Positions 20,331-33,526 of a stretch of 64,000 bases of DNA are shown here, piece after piece. A program made the translations under genes and the position numbers. Source of the stretch: Ganoderma boninense. Taxonomy: Eukaryota; Basidiomycota; Agaricomycetes; Polyporales; Polyporaceae. Within the stretch, counting starts at the first letter, position 1; every line of letters starts with the position of its first letter. The notes under the pieces were generated by a model that saw only the letters and a program-made list of their open reading frames with translations, was not told the origin of the DNA and did no database searches. The stretch covers positions 2,701,234 through 2,765,233 of the forward strand of contig CM035314.1 of NCBI GenBank assembly GCA_002900995.3, written 5' to 3'.

Positions 20331-21932
20331 GGCAGGCTGCGCGCAGAGACAGCACAGGGCTTTGCGGTTTCCGCGGTAGGGGGTGGCGTGCTTCCGTTCG
20401 GTTTGCGCCAGACAGGCAGGGAGTGCGCGGGAGGAGGGAGGGGATTGGCGGGAGTCGGACGGGGAGAGAAGAAAAGAGGCGATAATGCCAGATGTGCTGG
20501 CTGTCGGAGGGATGTTGCCCCTCGCCAGTGGTAAGGCGTCTTGACTGCGGACCATTGGAGTCGTCTAGTACCCGCTCATGGAGCAAGCACAGCCGATCAA
20601 ACGCAGCCAGGACCCCGTCCGCAGCCCCACCGAGGATGGTACATACCCCTAAAAGGAAATTGTAGTGCTTGTTCACACGACGCCTCGTGGCGTTTGGTGC
20701 CCTCCATGCATGTTTAAAACCAGAGCCGTACACATGAACTCACCTTCGACACGTACGTTACGATGGACATGGTGCAATTGATCTAAAATCCTCACCTGAG
20801 CGAAGAGTCCACTCGCCTCTTACCGACCATCTACGGAACTGAATGCATGCTCGTAGTATAGTATCCGAGCAGCAAATCGCCGGTGCGCAGTGTCATATTC
20901 ACGGCCAGGTACAAAGCATGGTAAAATCGCATAACATTCAGGAACAAATTTCTCCGTGTGGGAGCTGGTGCTCCCTGTGGGATTTGACGTACTTATATAC
21001 AGTATTATATAGAGGGAAGGACTTCAAACGGTCGGACACGGTCAACGTCTACAGCTTCGAATTCAAGTTCATGCAATGAACTTAATAATAAACTGAAGCT
21101 CTAATTGGAGGACTGCCGCAGTCCTGAACCGATAGGTTAATGCAGCTCGTGAGCGAATTACTTCCCCTATATGCCCCTCCCGAAGTCAATGAAGGACGAC
21201 CCACCAGGAGCGAACTGTGCGGTCCTACCCCAATTCCCGCAGCACAGCAATTCGAGAAACGAAGCACTCGCAAAGTAGAACTGCGCAGTGCCCTTGCATC
21301 TGGGAGATATCAGCCCTCGGGGATGCAGATTTTGAAGATGAACCGAGGAATGTGTGCGAGACGGCCTCCGGGCAGCAGTCTGCAGTTGATCTCGCAGCGC
21401 TCGTGGCAGTCGCAGACCTGCGAAAAGGCGCTTCCACCCCTCAAGGCCTCAGCGCTCAGCTATTGGCAAGACTTAGTCTTCAAGTGCAGGTGGTTTCGGA
21501 GAGTGGGACGGCGTCGACCTTTTCAAATTGCGTATTTCTTCCATATAATAGGGGCATAAGGATATTGACGTTGGTGGGGAAACATGGACGTGACAAGCAC
21601 TTCCCTGCAAACCTGCGGAATGACTTACTTTTCAAGGTCCTGGATAGTCCCTAACCACAGAAGAATCCTGGTGGGGGTAGTGGTCCTCGCTCCGCAACTT
21701 TCTAGCGTGCAGTTGGTCTCTCCTGCAGCGTCCGCAGAAATGCGGGCGGCACAGCGTTGAGTCTGCGATCCTAGTGCGTGTACCGCAGGCCCGGAGGCTG
21801 CAGTGTCTCTCTGGCTGCCCCAGCAATTGGAAGTCGACCTATAAGAATGCAAGCCGGTTGGGTGTCAGTACCTCACCTCCCCAACACACCTACTCACACA
21901 TACGTACATTCAACCTTCACCCCTCAGTTAGA
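20331..21932. other. Intergenic, nothing recognised
   Basis: Upstream of the GT15 gene (transcribed leftward) and of the RNase III-like gene (transcribed rightward), so promoters of both should lie here. I see small frames only and no repeat. Confidence 0.5.
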
Positions 21933-22466
21933 ATGGCAGCGAACATCCCGCCCGCCCCCCAGCTCTCGGGGAACTCCACTCTGGAGGTTTTCGCGCACCA
22001 CTCGTCTTCGCCACAGAGAAGGCTCCAGGTCGTTGGGGCGAGTCAGCTCAAGCTGGCGTACACAACCGCATTGGTTCAGAAGCGTCCGAATTTGACCGGG
22101 GATCACTTGACGGTCAGTCCCTTCTGTGCGGAAGTCGAGCACATGAACTTACTCACTCTGAGACAGCAATACATCGACATGAACTACTCGGACTTCAAGG
22201 CCTACTGGGTCACCACGTACGGGTGGCGAACGATGATGTGGGCAGTCCCCAACGGCGTGGACCTCAATGACCCGGGAGTACGTCGACTGACCTTTATTCG
22301 GAAATCAATAGTCAATACTAAACAAGAATCTACGTAGGAAACGAGCACGATTTTCGAGACGTACGCTGGGGCTGTCCTCGAAGATGCTCGACAACCGGGA
22401 GAGCGCCGAAGTGACCCTAGCATCCTGCACGGTTGGATCCGCGAGCTCGTCTTCATTTATGGCTGA
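21933..22466 (+). CDS. Small RNase III-domain-like protein
   Basis: Starts at ATG 21933 (MAANIPPAPQLSGNSTLEVF). The pattern LEVFAHHSS..RLQVVGASQLKLAYTTALVQKRPNLT resembles the start of an RNase III fold (S-L-T-H-x-S, then a helix on gene order LG), and the end IFETYAGAVLEDA..ILHGWIRELV matches its closing helices. The acidic catalytic motif is not seen, so it may bind rather than cut RNA. Intron 22278-22337 is clear (GTACGT...TAG). A second, in-frame intron at 22113-22166 (GTCAGT...CAG) is probable. Product 158 residues, or 140 with both introns. Such short stand-alone proteins are common and mostly uncharacterised in Agaricomycetes. Confidence 0.6.
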
Positions 22467-23119
22467 GCCGTCTCGCATCGAATCCGTTTTTGTATTTGTA
22501 TCCTTCGCATCGCATAGATTTCGTCATTAGAGTTAAACTCAACGGTGGGAAAGGCAATAACGGAACCCCCAAGTGGTACATACTTGGGGGATAAAACTTC
22601 AAAACCAATCCTGCAGGGAATTCGAATTCGACTCGCGATTGCTCAGCGTTCTATTGAAAAAATCCCATTGATCATCCCTGCCACGCACTTATGGAAATTG
22701 ATACCACCAGTATCGAAAGGGAAAGGTCAGCAGCACGCACCATTCGCAAACACGGGTACTCGTCCGACTCATCGAAGGGAGATGAACATCCGGCCTGCTA
22801 GTGCTCATGCTGGGTGGCAGACAGCTTGACCAATGACCAGGAGCGCGCAACGTTGGACCTCAGCGCTTAGCGCGCAAGGAGTCTGGACTTCCCGAGGCGT
22901 CATAGTCCTCTCTCGCATCTACTTTGACTACCATCCACTGAATCTCAGACTTTCCTACCTGGCTCAGTACTCCCTCTTTGAATTCAGCCTGGCTAATTTC
23001 CGATTCGACGTCTCAAAGCTTGCAGCTTCTAGGCGTGGGGCCGGCAACATAGACACTAAGGTGCCGGGTGCGCTGCCGGAATCCGGTCCAGTCAGCATCC
23101 TGTTAGAAGCGTGTTCGAG
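22467..23119. other. Intergenic, nothing recognised
   Basis: Spacer between two plus-strand genes. It contains a short hairpin, CCCCCAAGTG/TACTTGGGGG (about 22566-22592), of unknown meaning. Confidence 0.5.
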
Positions 23120-26100
23120 ATGAGTTCATTAGCGTTTCTTGTCACGGAACTTCAGGTGAGTCCGAAGCTGTCTTCATAGTTCATCGTGCCCACCGGTTCT
23201 GTTTGCCAGTCCCTTGCGAGCGAGACCCGGAGGAAGCATCCCGACGTGCGAGAGGTAAGTGCTTTACGATTCCAACTTTACTTCAGTACGTCCGCCCCGC
23301 CTGTGAATAGCTCACCGACACCCACTAAGGCCGCAGAAAAGTCTCTCGCTATCCTTCGTTCTTCACCAGAACAAGCTACTACGACATTAGCTTCCGGTAA
23401 GCCCGTCAGTCGTACGAACCTCTTCCTGTACTGCGGATCCTCAATCCGCTGTTTCTCTCCTTGTCCCGTCGCCCAGATGGCCCCCAGTCCGATGACCTCC
23501 TGCGGCCCGTATTCATGGGTTGCGCGACCAAGAACGCCAAGGTTGTAGCAATCTCGCTCGGGTCCCTCCAACGCCTCATTGCTCTCAAAGCTGTCCCTCA
23601 GTCTGCTGTACCCCTCATCATAACGACAATGGGCGACTGCATGAATCAAGGCGTCGATATTCAACTTCGAATTCTCCAGACCCTTCTGTCGCTGATTACC
23701 AACTTCCCGGCCGTGCATGGGCAGTTGCTTGGGGAGGTCAGTGCGCGAGAGGTTCTCCCCCTATGTCGCTCTGACTTTCCGGTTACTAGGCCCTACTCTT
23801 GTGCTTTCGACTGCAAGAGTCTCGCATTGCGGTCGTATCATCGACTGCCGCTGCTACATTGCGACAACTTGTTATGTTCGTAGTGGACAAGGTCGTTGAC
23901 GAGGATCGCCGAGAGGAAGTCCCGGACAACGCGAAGATCGAAACGGTTCTGCCGAATGGCACCACTGCGGAGCTGGGCCCCTCGGCATACGACGCGTACG
24001 CTGTCTTCGAGGATCTTTGCCTGCTGGCCAACTCTGAGCAGCCCCGATTCTTGAAGCTCGACTCACTGCGCAAAACGTTCGCGCTCGAGCTTATTGAGAG
24101 TGTGCTGACGAACTACCATGACTTATTCCGCAAGGTGCGTATAGCGTTTCATCTCTGTATGTAGCTTTCGCTGACCAATCGTCGTTTAGCACACAGAACT
24201 CCTGCTTCTATTGCGCCACCACCTATGCCCACTCGTACACAAGTCGCTGTCGGATCGACCGAACTTCCCTCTGACCTTGCGGTCTACTCGCGTGGTCTTC
24301 CTGTTGCTCAAACAGTTCTCTTCAGAGCTAAAGACCGAGTCCGAGGTCTTCCTCATCCTCCTCATTCGGATCGTCGGCGCCGAGACGAGCGACGCTGACC
24401 CCACTGACGCCGCTCAAGGACACACGATTCGGCCGTTATGGATGCGTGTACTTGCAATGGAGATCATGCGTGGGTAAGTCCTGAGCATCAATGTGTCATC
24501 GTCTCCTCACGTCCATCGTGGCAGACTATGCAGTGATGCGGAGCTCGTGCGCAATGTGTGGGATCGTTATGACGCCGAAGAAGGTGGCTCGAAGGTGTTC
24601 ACGTCCCTCATCACTGCACTCAAGAGGTTGGTTACGGAGCGCCCCGCGTTGCTTGGCGTAGGCCAACAGATGTTTGGTGTGGGCGTGTCTACCCATCCAG
24701 GCTCGACGGCAGATGGTGCCTATGCCCTCGACGTTGGCGGCGTGGCCGGAATGGTTGCTAGTGCGGCGAGCGCAACAGTCACGGGAGTCGCGAACATGAT
24801 GACGACAGAAGCGGGGTTGAGTGTGCAAGGTTCGGCGATGAAGCTACAATGGTGAGTGCGGCTGTCCTTACGAGTAGTTCTTTGTCTTACTGGACTGTCC
24901 AGCATTGATCAGCTCGATAAAGCGGATTCTCCTCCAATCCCAGAGTCCTACATCTATCTCTTGGGCGTACAGTGTCTTGTGTCGCTCTGCGAGGGCTTCG
25001 CGTCGTTCACGGCGCCTCTATACAACGCCATCATGGTCCAAAAGCCCCGCACCGCTGGCGAACCTGTCATTCGCGCTCCTCCCGCGCACTCGATATTTCG
25101 ACACTTCCGCAAGAGGATCCCGTAACGCGCCAACTACGCACTGTACATTGCATGGTGGAGAGCGGATGGCCCGCACTCCTTGCAGCACTGTCGTTCTTGA
25201 TCTCGACGAACCTCGCGGACGAGTTATTCGTCGACGTGCTCGCCAGCTACCAAGCCCTTACCAACGTCTCGGGCATGTTAGGCCTCAGCACTCCTCGAGA
25301 TGCGTTCTTCACGAGCCTTGCGCGTCTCGCAATTCCCACCCGCGTTGTGTCGAGCATCGATTCGTACGTCCCCGTCGAACCCACCACTCCTCGTACGACC
25401 GCGAGCGCCATCACGGAGAGCTTAGGATTACCCGGAGCGAATACACAGCCTCCTGGCCTGTCGGAGCGTAACATGGCATGCCTGAAGGTGTTGGTTGCTA
25501 GCGCGCTATTCCTAGCCGGAAGCCTTGGCGAAAGCTGGTTCGATATCCTGGAGGCGTTGCAGAACGCCGACTACGTTCTCAGTGTAAAAGGCGCGCGCGG
25601 TGCGACCAGCAAACGCAGTACCATCGGCCCAGGGGCCGGGTCCCTCCCTCCCTCGCGATCTACTTCGACAAGCCTCCCGACATCGCCACCTTCCCATTCG
25701 GGTGCTTCACAGCCATCTTCCCCTTTACCTCGCCATCCACTCCTTGCAGACCTTGATCCTGATAGCCTCCATCACGCCATTCAGCGACTGTTCGACGCAT
25801 CCAAGAATCTGGAGGATGAAGCGTTCTGCGATTTCGTGAAGGCCCTGTGCAAGCTGAGTGCCGCCATGATCGGGATGCAGTCCGACTCCCTCGGCGCGGT
25901 GAATGAGTCTGCGGAAGATCTGGTGATCAGTCCTAGTCCTTCTACCCTGTCTGCGACCACAGAACCAGCCCATCGGAGACGAGTAAGCGGGATTCACTTG
26001 CCCCGTACATTGGTGCGTGCCAACTTCCACTGCTCGCTTATGAAACTAACGTCATGGCCGACGTGCAGCGTAGTGGCGACTTCGGCATCAGCAAACTGGG

Positions 26101-29100
26101 CGGGGTCGCAACGCTGAATATCCACCGTCTTATATACAGATCTCCGGCCGTGGCATGGGATCCGATCACCGGTCATCTCCTCTCCGTTGTCCGACACCAG
26201 CACGCCCCTCATACTATCCGGGTCCAGGCAGCGCGGGTTCTCGATGACGTCTTAGTGGTCGTTCCTCGCAATGTCACATCGTCTGGAGACCTTCAGCCTG
26301 TCGTGCAACGCAGAGTCTTGGACGTCCTTGCCCTACAAGTTGTACCGGAACCTGCAGGTCTTTCAATCACTACCACATCTGTCGAGCTGCGACGTATGGG
26401 ACTCGAGACGCTGCACCAAATCCTACAATCGTCTGGCCACACCTTGGTGGTTGGGTGGGAGACCATCTTCGAGATGTTGAGTAGCGTGTGCAAACCTGCG
26501 CTTGCTCCAACCGCCACCTCAGCAACCCCGACGCCTTCTCCGTCATTTAAGGACTTGGGCAAGAGTCGACCTCCACCCCTCGGATACATCAACGAGAAGG
26601 GCTATACTTCGCTGGTCAAGATTGCCTTCCAGTCGCTCACTCTGGTCTGCGATTCCCTTTCGTCACTCTCTCCCGAGCACCTTCGTCTGTGTATCAGTAC
26701 ATTGGGCCAGTTTGGGAGGCAAGCGGACACGAAATATCGCACTGACGGCCGCGGAAAGTCTACTTTGGGGCGTATCCGACTCAATCCAGGCCAAGCGCAG
26801 GGATGATACCAAGGAGCCCGAGTACAACGCTCTTTGGATGTTCCTCCTCCTCGAGGTGCTCGGACTCTGCACCGATGCTCGGCCCGAGGTCCGCGTTGGG
26901 GCCATCCAGACACTCTTTCGGACTCTGCAACTCTATGGCGCAACCTTGAGCCTCGACACCTGGGAAGAGTGTATCTGGAAGGTCACGTTCCCGCTTCTCG
27001 ATTCTATCACGGCATCTATACGGCGAGACACAGGTGTCGAACCAGTAGAAGCACAAGAACTGGCTCCCCCTGCGGGCACAGCGCCGCCCGATCTCCAGTG
27101 GGACGAGTCCAAGATCCTCGCGCTTCAGTCCATCGGGTCGATCTTCCAGGACTTCCTCACTAGCAAGATAATGCATCTCGAGTCTTTCACCAAGGCCTGG
27201 GGAGTGTTTCGTCGGGCACATACAGGATTCATGGATGAATGACAATCGGTCGATCACGGCCCCAGCCTTGCGTTGTCTGGAGAAGGCCATCAAGGCGCTC
27301 TCAATCGCCACCGAGCTGAAGTCACGCACCATGGAAGCTCTCGAAATAGCATGGCATGCATGTGACGCAATGGGGAACGTGGTCGCTGAACCAGATCCGT
27401 CGTCGCCCGGAGCGAAGTCTCCGACCATTTCAACGACTAAACCATTGACGCAGGAGAGTTTGGTTGCATACGTGGACGTTATTCGATGCACACGCAGTAT
27501 GGGTAGACAGCTCGAGGATCAAGAGTGGGCTTTGGACCGTCTTACACGCCTCATGACGGTTCTTAAAGGTCTGTCGAATTTGGGCGTGACATTACCGAGG
27601 TTGACCATGCTCTCCAGGCGTCTTAACCTATCCAAGTTCTCCGGACTTCAGGCCTGACATCGACGCTCTAAGCCCCGTTCAGGCACGTTCTTTCATTTTG
27701 ACAAAGTTATCTTCTACTGACCGACTCGCGGGGGACAGGCGGTTGTGATGGAAGCTGTCGACAACATTGATCTTGCGGGGCGTGGTGTTATCTCCCTCGT
27801 CCTTCGCGATCTTTCCGAATATGCCACGCTTCCCTTCCTTGCGGCGTTCGATATTCAGCCCGCACCCTCTAGTGGCCTTTCTTCCGCGTCCAGGGTTCCT
27901 CGCTCCACCGTGAATCGCGTGACCTACATTGCATTGTCGAAGAAGGCGCTGCCTCTCCTTGTCGACCTATTCCTCCGATTCAAGGCCGATGCATCCATCT
28001 ACGCAGACGGCACCATCGAGACGCTATTCGCTGTAAGGCTGATTGTCTTCCTGTACCCTGGCAACGTCGCTCACAATCATCTTCAGGCATATTCCATTCC
28101 TATCAAGCTGAAGTATGAATGTCCCGCGCCGTCGAAATTCGGCAAAGACCAGCCTCTATGGAAGACCGCGACCACAAGTTTCCTCAAAATCGTCAAGGAG
28201 TGTGGCTCCCAAACGAGGCAGCTGCATCACGGTCAGTATCACGCCATTCCAGCGGGTCAGCAGAAGGAATTGAACCAAGGCACAGATATCCCTGCTGACC
28301 GGATAGAAGGCATCTGGCGTCAAGTCGTCGACACCTTCCGTGGCGGCATCTTGGCAGATTGGTGAGAGCAAAACTTCATAGCCACGGGACAGTCCGCTGA
28401 GGAGCGAAATATAGCTCTGCCGTCGAAAACCTCCCCCTCGACGTTCAGGAAGCGGAAGAAAATTTCGATCTTTCCCTTATCGCGTCGCTCGAGATTGACG
28501 TCGTTCCCTACCTTGGGGAGTCGTCTATCCCAGATTACATCATCTCGCAGTTGGCTCGAGTTTTGCACCAAGGCAGCAGGTTGCGGTCGACAGACGATGA
28601 CCTTCCGCCCTCGCCCTCTTCGTTACCTGAGGTCTCGGTACCCTTGGTCGCAAAGACGTCGAGTTCAGGCCAGTCATCCGACGCAGTCGACAGGCTGGAA
28701 AGGTTTGGATACGACGCCATCGGCGCCGGCACGACTTCTCCAGGCCGCTTCCTTCCCCGCGAACGGTTTTCATACTGGTGCTTTGATCTGCTATTCCTCA
28801 TATGTTCTGACACGTCCCAAGGCGAGTGCACGGTCCAGAGTCTCCCAAAATGCGCGTGGCTGACGTTTCACAGACCAGATACCGTCGAGGAGGCGCATAG
28901 CTGCCCTAAGCTTACCTTCCCTACTCGAACGTTGCCGCATGACTCTGGTCGGCTACGTTGCAGATGAGTCGCTCCGGGGGAATCTCCCGTTCCCAAGGTG
29001 CGTCCTGCAGTTCACGTTCGTAGTCGCAGAGCTCAACTTCGCAATTAGGGCTCGAGAAGAAGAATTACTGTACGTCTTGAGGAAACTTCTCGCTTTGCGC

Positions 29101-29494
29101 TTGTGGCCTGGTACGCTTTGGGCGGCCTTGTCCGACACGCCATCACAGTACTGCATCGAACAGCCAGGTTTGTCTTCATGTTGCATAGCGTCCCACCCTC
29201 ATGCTCATCGATGTTGCAGCGATGGATCAATCGCTCCCTCCTTCCAATTTGATTGCCGACGCAATCAAACGGTCTACCAAGGCTCATCTGTTCCATTTCT
29301 ACCCTATCCTATGCGAGATAGTCTCTATCCCTCGGAAGCCCCCGACAGTTTGGGTGGTTCCTCGACCTCCCTCTTCGATCATAGGCTCAAGCGAGGAGCC
29401 TTCCAGTTCCACCCCTGCAGTAGAGTTGGATGCGAGAACTTTGTCGAAAGACTGTTTGAAGGAGGTAGGAAGGGAGCTCGGTGTTGGCCGCTGA
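23120..29494 (+). CDS. MON2: MON2 homologue (large ARF-GEF-related endosome/Golgi traffic protein)
   Basis: MON2 is a peripheral scaffold of the late Golgi and endosomes, related to BIG/Sec7 ARF-GEFs but lacking the Sec7 catalytic domain. I traced 17 exons: 23120-23155, 23210-23254, 23330-23396, 23477-23736, 23790-24134, 24190-24473, 24525-24851, 24903-26012, 26069-27568, 27618-27682, 27739-28032, 28087-28231, 28280-28361, 28415-28821, 28874-28997, 29049-29167 and 29220-29494; about 1830 residues, normal for the family. The N-terminal DCB-like repeats (FVTELQSLASETRRKHPDVRE type), a HUS-like block (LRSTRVVFLLLKQFSSEL), a Ser/Pro-rich linker (about 25600-25730) and the conserved C-terminal blocks (EEELLYVLRKLLALRLWPG) are present. 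Introns at 27683 and 28822 appear to be GC-AG. Three shifts (25084-25087, 26732-26734, 27207-27211) break the frame inside conserved sequence. The 3' end is duplicated at 41244-41949. Confidence 0.92.
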
Positions 29495-29608
29495 GGTGCT
29501 ATCCGACGCTGTACAAGTGTACATGCTACAATTCAATCAATCGTACATTCCATGCTGTATACTTTCGTACTATCTTGTAATCAAGGATTCCCGATACCAT
29601 TCATTTCG

Positions 29609-30119
29609 TCAACATCTCAACGACGCTCGGTGTGGCGGACCAGGAATGCTGGGCACTGGGTCCTTGAAGTCGTCGTCCGTCGCGCCCAAAACCTTCAATA
29701 ATTCGTCCTTCTTGAACATGCGCGCTGTCTGAATAGCAGTGGGTGTGCCGATCCGTGGATTCGCCCTACCGCCTTCTACAAGAGCACGGACGACTTCGTC
29801 GTGACCTTTGAAGACTGCTCCAGCGAGCGGTGACTGTCCTTGGTCATTTAGCCGATTCCCGTCTGCTCCTCTGGTCAGGAGCTCCGAGACGAGGCTGGCA
29901 TGGCCGTTGTAAGCGGCGAGCATGAGTAGGGTGTTTCCTAACAAGTTTTCCATAAGAGATTGTTTGGAGTGAGGGAAATGAAGTTCGACACACCCTTATC
30001 GTTCGTAAGATTGATGGGAAGTCCGACATCCACAGCCTGTAACAATAACTCTGCGTTGTTGTCCCGGGCAGCATCGAACATCCGATGTGCGAAATCGAGG
30101 GTTTCCTGTGGGAGGCTCT
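29609..30119 (-). CDS. Small ankyrin-repeat protein
   Basis: Minus strand, exons about 29995-30119 (end at 29994) and 29609-29937, intron GTGTGT...TAG. Three ankyrin-like repeats can be read: AARDNNAELLLQAVDVG, then GNTLLMLAAYNGHASL and GQSPLAGAVFKGHDEV, followed by PTAIQTARMFKKDELLKVLG. These short proteins act as binding modules; the partner is unknown. The first exon is not settled: the frame upstream of the AGCCTC codons near 30119 lacks an ATG, and the intron that would join it to an ATG near 30192 leaves the wrong phase. The stop here is TGA at 29609; the second copy stops six codons earlier. It converges on MON2 with 114 bp between stops. Confidence 0.75.
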
Positions 30120-30542
30120 GGACAGAGGGTTTCGTGTCCGCCTACCGGGCGCGTCGGCGACGATTAGAACGGCACCTATCAGCATTCCGAAGTGAGCTGC
30201 AAATGCCTTCCTACCATTATGTTTGGTGAGTCTTCACTTGAAATTCGTTATCGCGTACAGATCCCTTGCTTCGCAGCGATGGGACGGAGATGAAAGCCAG
30301 TGAAACGCTTCTGACAGGGACAATGGGCGAAAGCCGCCGAAGAATCAGTTGACTAAGGGGCTCAGCACGGCTCGTGACTACGTGACGGACATCTCGAACT
30401 CGAAGTGCATAGTCCGCAGCCTGTGCGTAAGTTCAGAAGCGCACCCTGTGGTAGCGGCAGGTATAGCGAAACGGGATACTGTGGTCCAACTGCGAACGTC
30501 CATCTCATGAGTCCATGATCCACGCTGTACTAAACCACGATA

Positions 30543-30864
30543 TCAACTCTTAGTCGGAGTGTCCTTGACCATGATCCGTGCACCGAGTTGGGTTGCACCT
30601 CGTCGCGGAGGCGTAACTGTACCCCCGAATCCACCAAGATCTCCCGGGCTGCTGCTTATTGGGAGACCATCGCCCTCGATGTCCGGCTGCTCTTGAGAGT
30701 TGGAGACACCGAGCGAGAGGGTTCTTGACAGATTACCCAGTCTCCACTCGCTTCCTTCCGTCTCGTTCTCCGGCTTCGTCATATTTTTTGAAGCCACGAG
30801 CTTTCGCCTAGCCTTTGTCGGAGTCGCAGCTAAACCCGTGTCGTCGTCGTCGTCATCCGTGTCG
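30543..30864 (-). CDS. SLD3-like replication factor, 3' end only, cut by N gap
   Basis: Only the C-terminal part up to the stop at 30543 is present; the rest is lost in the gap. It is the same gene as 43012-47410, with a handful of amino-acid differences (for example N/S and V/T changes). Confidence 0.8.
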
Positions 30865-30964
30865 NNNNNNNNNNNNNNNNNNNNNNNNNNNNNNNNNNNN
30901 NNNNNNNNNNNNNNNNNNNNNNNNNNNNNNNNNNNNNNNNNNNNNNNNNNNNNNNNNNNNNNNN
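30865..30964. other. Assembly gap, 100 N
   Basis: Exactly 100 unknown bases, the conventional placeholder for a scaffold join of unknown length. Confidence 0.99.
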
Positions 30965-32050
30965 AGCGCTCTTCGCTGGCCACCACGCCGTTTCGTTTGG
31001 CGCGGGAACAGCTCCTAGTTGACATCCTTGTCAGGACCTCGCGCTCCAGGAAGCTTGCGTCTGTCACAATTGTTCAGCGGTCGACCTCGTGCGTGATGTC
31101 GCCTCAAGCTTTCCACTCTCTGATATTTTAAGAGAGTCCTATTCCGAAAATTATCCCGCTCGGATTGCCGGTAGGCGTGGCATTTGCGGCTTCTTCTCCT
31201 CGGGCCAATGCGCTGTCACAGAGGATGGCGATCGAGAAACAGGCCTTGGGTGGAGGCCACAAGAGCTTTCATGAGAAGCTCCGAAGGCGGCGTCAGCTTC
31301 AACTGGGTCCTGGAGGGACATGTCGCTGCGCACAGTTCTGGTACAGCGGCTCGGTGGTGGGTGCTTTTGACTCATACCCGACCTTTCCAATGCCTAAACC
31401 CATCCTAGGTTACTGTCATGGCCGTCCCTCGTCGACTTTTATCCATTCAAATCCATCTACTGCATTAAACACAGATGGACAAGGCCGGCGCCGACTTGAT
31501 CGCATGGGAAGATAAAGTCAAGAGCGGCGAGTGTCGTTGCAGCGCTTCACAAAGAAGGGTCTCGTGCTCAGCGATGGCACTGACTTTCTGCATGTTAGTC
31601 GCTTTGCTGAGTCAATTGCGAATTACGATGTCGCGGAGCGCACCTTCGACTCACTTTTCTTACTCCTATTGACCAGCACGGGCTATATGTTCACATGCGC
31701 GAGGCTAACGTCGAGCGTTTGGCGAACGACATCATCAATCAGACAGAGAAGAAGTCTACGGGCTCGATGGGGAAGGGAGATCAAGGGCAGCTATCGCCCG
31801 TCGGGTCACCCTGGGGTTTGTCCCCTTTTCCTTGCTATTACGTTCCGCCTCATGACGCTCACTTTGCATCTCCCAGCTTTGGTTTCCCACTGGCGACTTT
31901 TCCTCTCTCGGTTTTCTGTCGAAGGCTCTAGTACGCTAATTTCCATCGGCGAGCAATTGCTCTTTTTTTCTCATCCATGAAATTGTAGTGCTATGCAAAT
32001 CAAGCGATCCGAGATCGCATATGCCCAACGACGACGTCGGCCGTATTTGA
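30965..32050 (+). pseudogene. Decayed FMO copy 1, 5' end lost in gap
   Basis: Fragments in several frames match the intact neighbour at 33527-37213 in order. SVTIVQRSTSCVM (near 31060-31100) is followed by a piece like the MAIEHQDAAWEAHKEL region (about 31220-31270). DKAGADLI (from 31474), the NIELLGEDVINQTEE-like stretch (about 31700-31760), the LWFATGDFANSR-like exon (about 31880-31935) and the last-exon start GCTATGCAAATCAA (about 31990) then follow. Stops and shifts run through all of it, so no full product is possible. Confidence 0.75.
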
Positions 32051-33526
32051 GAGAGACGAAATATGAATCATATGTTTGTCGAGCTGAGTGTCATCTGTAT
32101 TCTGTACAGTACTTGCCGCGATACCAATGCAGGAGCCCTCGTGTGTCGTCCGAACATTTCTAACTGATTAGTGACCGCTCCTCCCCACAATCATCTATTG
32201 AATGTTGCATGTCTCAAATCAGAACACAAGCAAATGCCCGCCTTTCACGCACTTCATCAGTGTTTCCAACTGAGCGCGATAACCCTCCAATTGTGAAGCA
32301 TGTGCTCTCGGTCGTGTATTGCCAACATTGAAGCAAGCATTCTCCTGCTTCGAGCCGATCATCGACGATCGCCGACAGTTGTGATGCCAAAGGTAATTGG
32401 CGGTGCGCTGCATTGCCACCTTTCTGCGCGGCAAGGTAAGGAGACTGCCGCCACCTTCGCATGACCATCACGGTGACTCAACGGCGACTCACAACTTTCC
32501 ATGCAGGATCACGTTGCACTCGGCCAATCTGTCGTTTTAAGCAATTCTCCTCTAAGAACAATGCGCGCTCTCTTGCCGCGGCGCTGACCCCAACATTTGG
32601 CACTGCGGTGCGCCTAATGCCTAATTCCTCAATGAATGTGATCATAATAGTGGTTCTCGTGCACACAGACCCATGCGCGATCATCTGCTTCGCCCTGTCT
32701 GATCTGAGCGCGGATACTGGCCGCACCCCCCGAGGCTCCGATGTCATATCTCTCCTACCCCGGTAAATGTACCTTCATGGCTCTTCCGAGTTTACATACA
32801 GGCTGCACAGTGGAATACGAGGCTCTAGCCGATTTCTTCCCCCGCATGTCAGTCCACTCCACACAATGCTCGCCCTTTGGCAGCCGCGGCATGCCTCTGT
32901 CGAATCTCGCGAGAAGAGCTTAGCTTACCTCAACCCCCGACCGTTCCGGGACGATGCCTGATTTTGCACCTCTCGTGCAATTACAGTTCCAGGAATTCGG
33001 TGTCGCGAGCTCGCTTTCGCATTCGAAAAACCAGCCGGTCGCATGCGCGCGTAGAAGACCGTCTGACACTCAACGCCGATCGCGCTCTACCGGGCATCCT
33101 GACAGCGTCCGTCGATCGGTGGATACGGATGTCGAAGATTACCCTGCCAGACAAACATCACCAAGCCTCTGGAAGGACACGCAAGCCCAGTGTGTAGTTT
33201 CTATCCGGGCCCGAAATTCGAAGCGAACTCACATGCCATCAGCAACATCTACAGTATACAGCTTTCAAATGCACACAGACACGGTTTGATCATGAACGTT
33301 CGTGTCTGTTCATTGTCATGGGCGCAGGCTTATATACTAAGCGCTTTCTTACCCGTGGGGACAGCCAAGTAGCACTTCAATAGCAGTTCACGCATTGGGT
33401 TCTGGGCTGCATCCCGTGTATGCACAGAAGAGCTAGAATTTGAAACACATGTGTGGCGCGCTTCCGGCCATGCTACAAATACTAGGTAAGCATTCCTGGT
33501 TTCACAACTCACAACTCACATCGCCC
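32051..33526. other. Intergenic, nothing recognised
   Basis: Only short frames without domains. A TATATA stretch at about 33330 lies 200 bp before the FMO start and could serve its promoter; this is weak. Confidence 0.45.

Larger units (their letters stand above)
28791..30864 (+). repeat. Duplicated segment, copy 1 (ends at N gap)
   Basis: This 2074 bp recurs in the same orientation at 41244-43333, differing only by scattered substitutions and small indels. It spans the MON2 3' end, the ankyrin gene and the SLD3 3' end. Copy 1 stops exactly at the N run; copy 2 starts exactly after the other N run. Confidence 0.95.

Noticed and set aside
30700..31131. Frames running through the N block
   Set aside because: They are joined only by unknown bases across an assembly gap.
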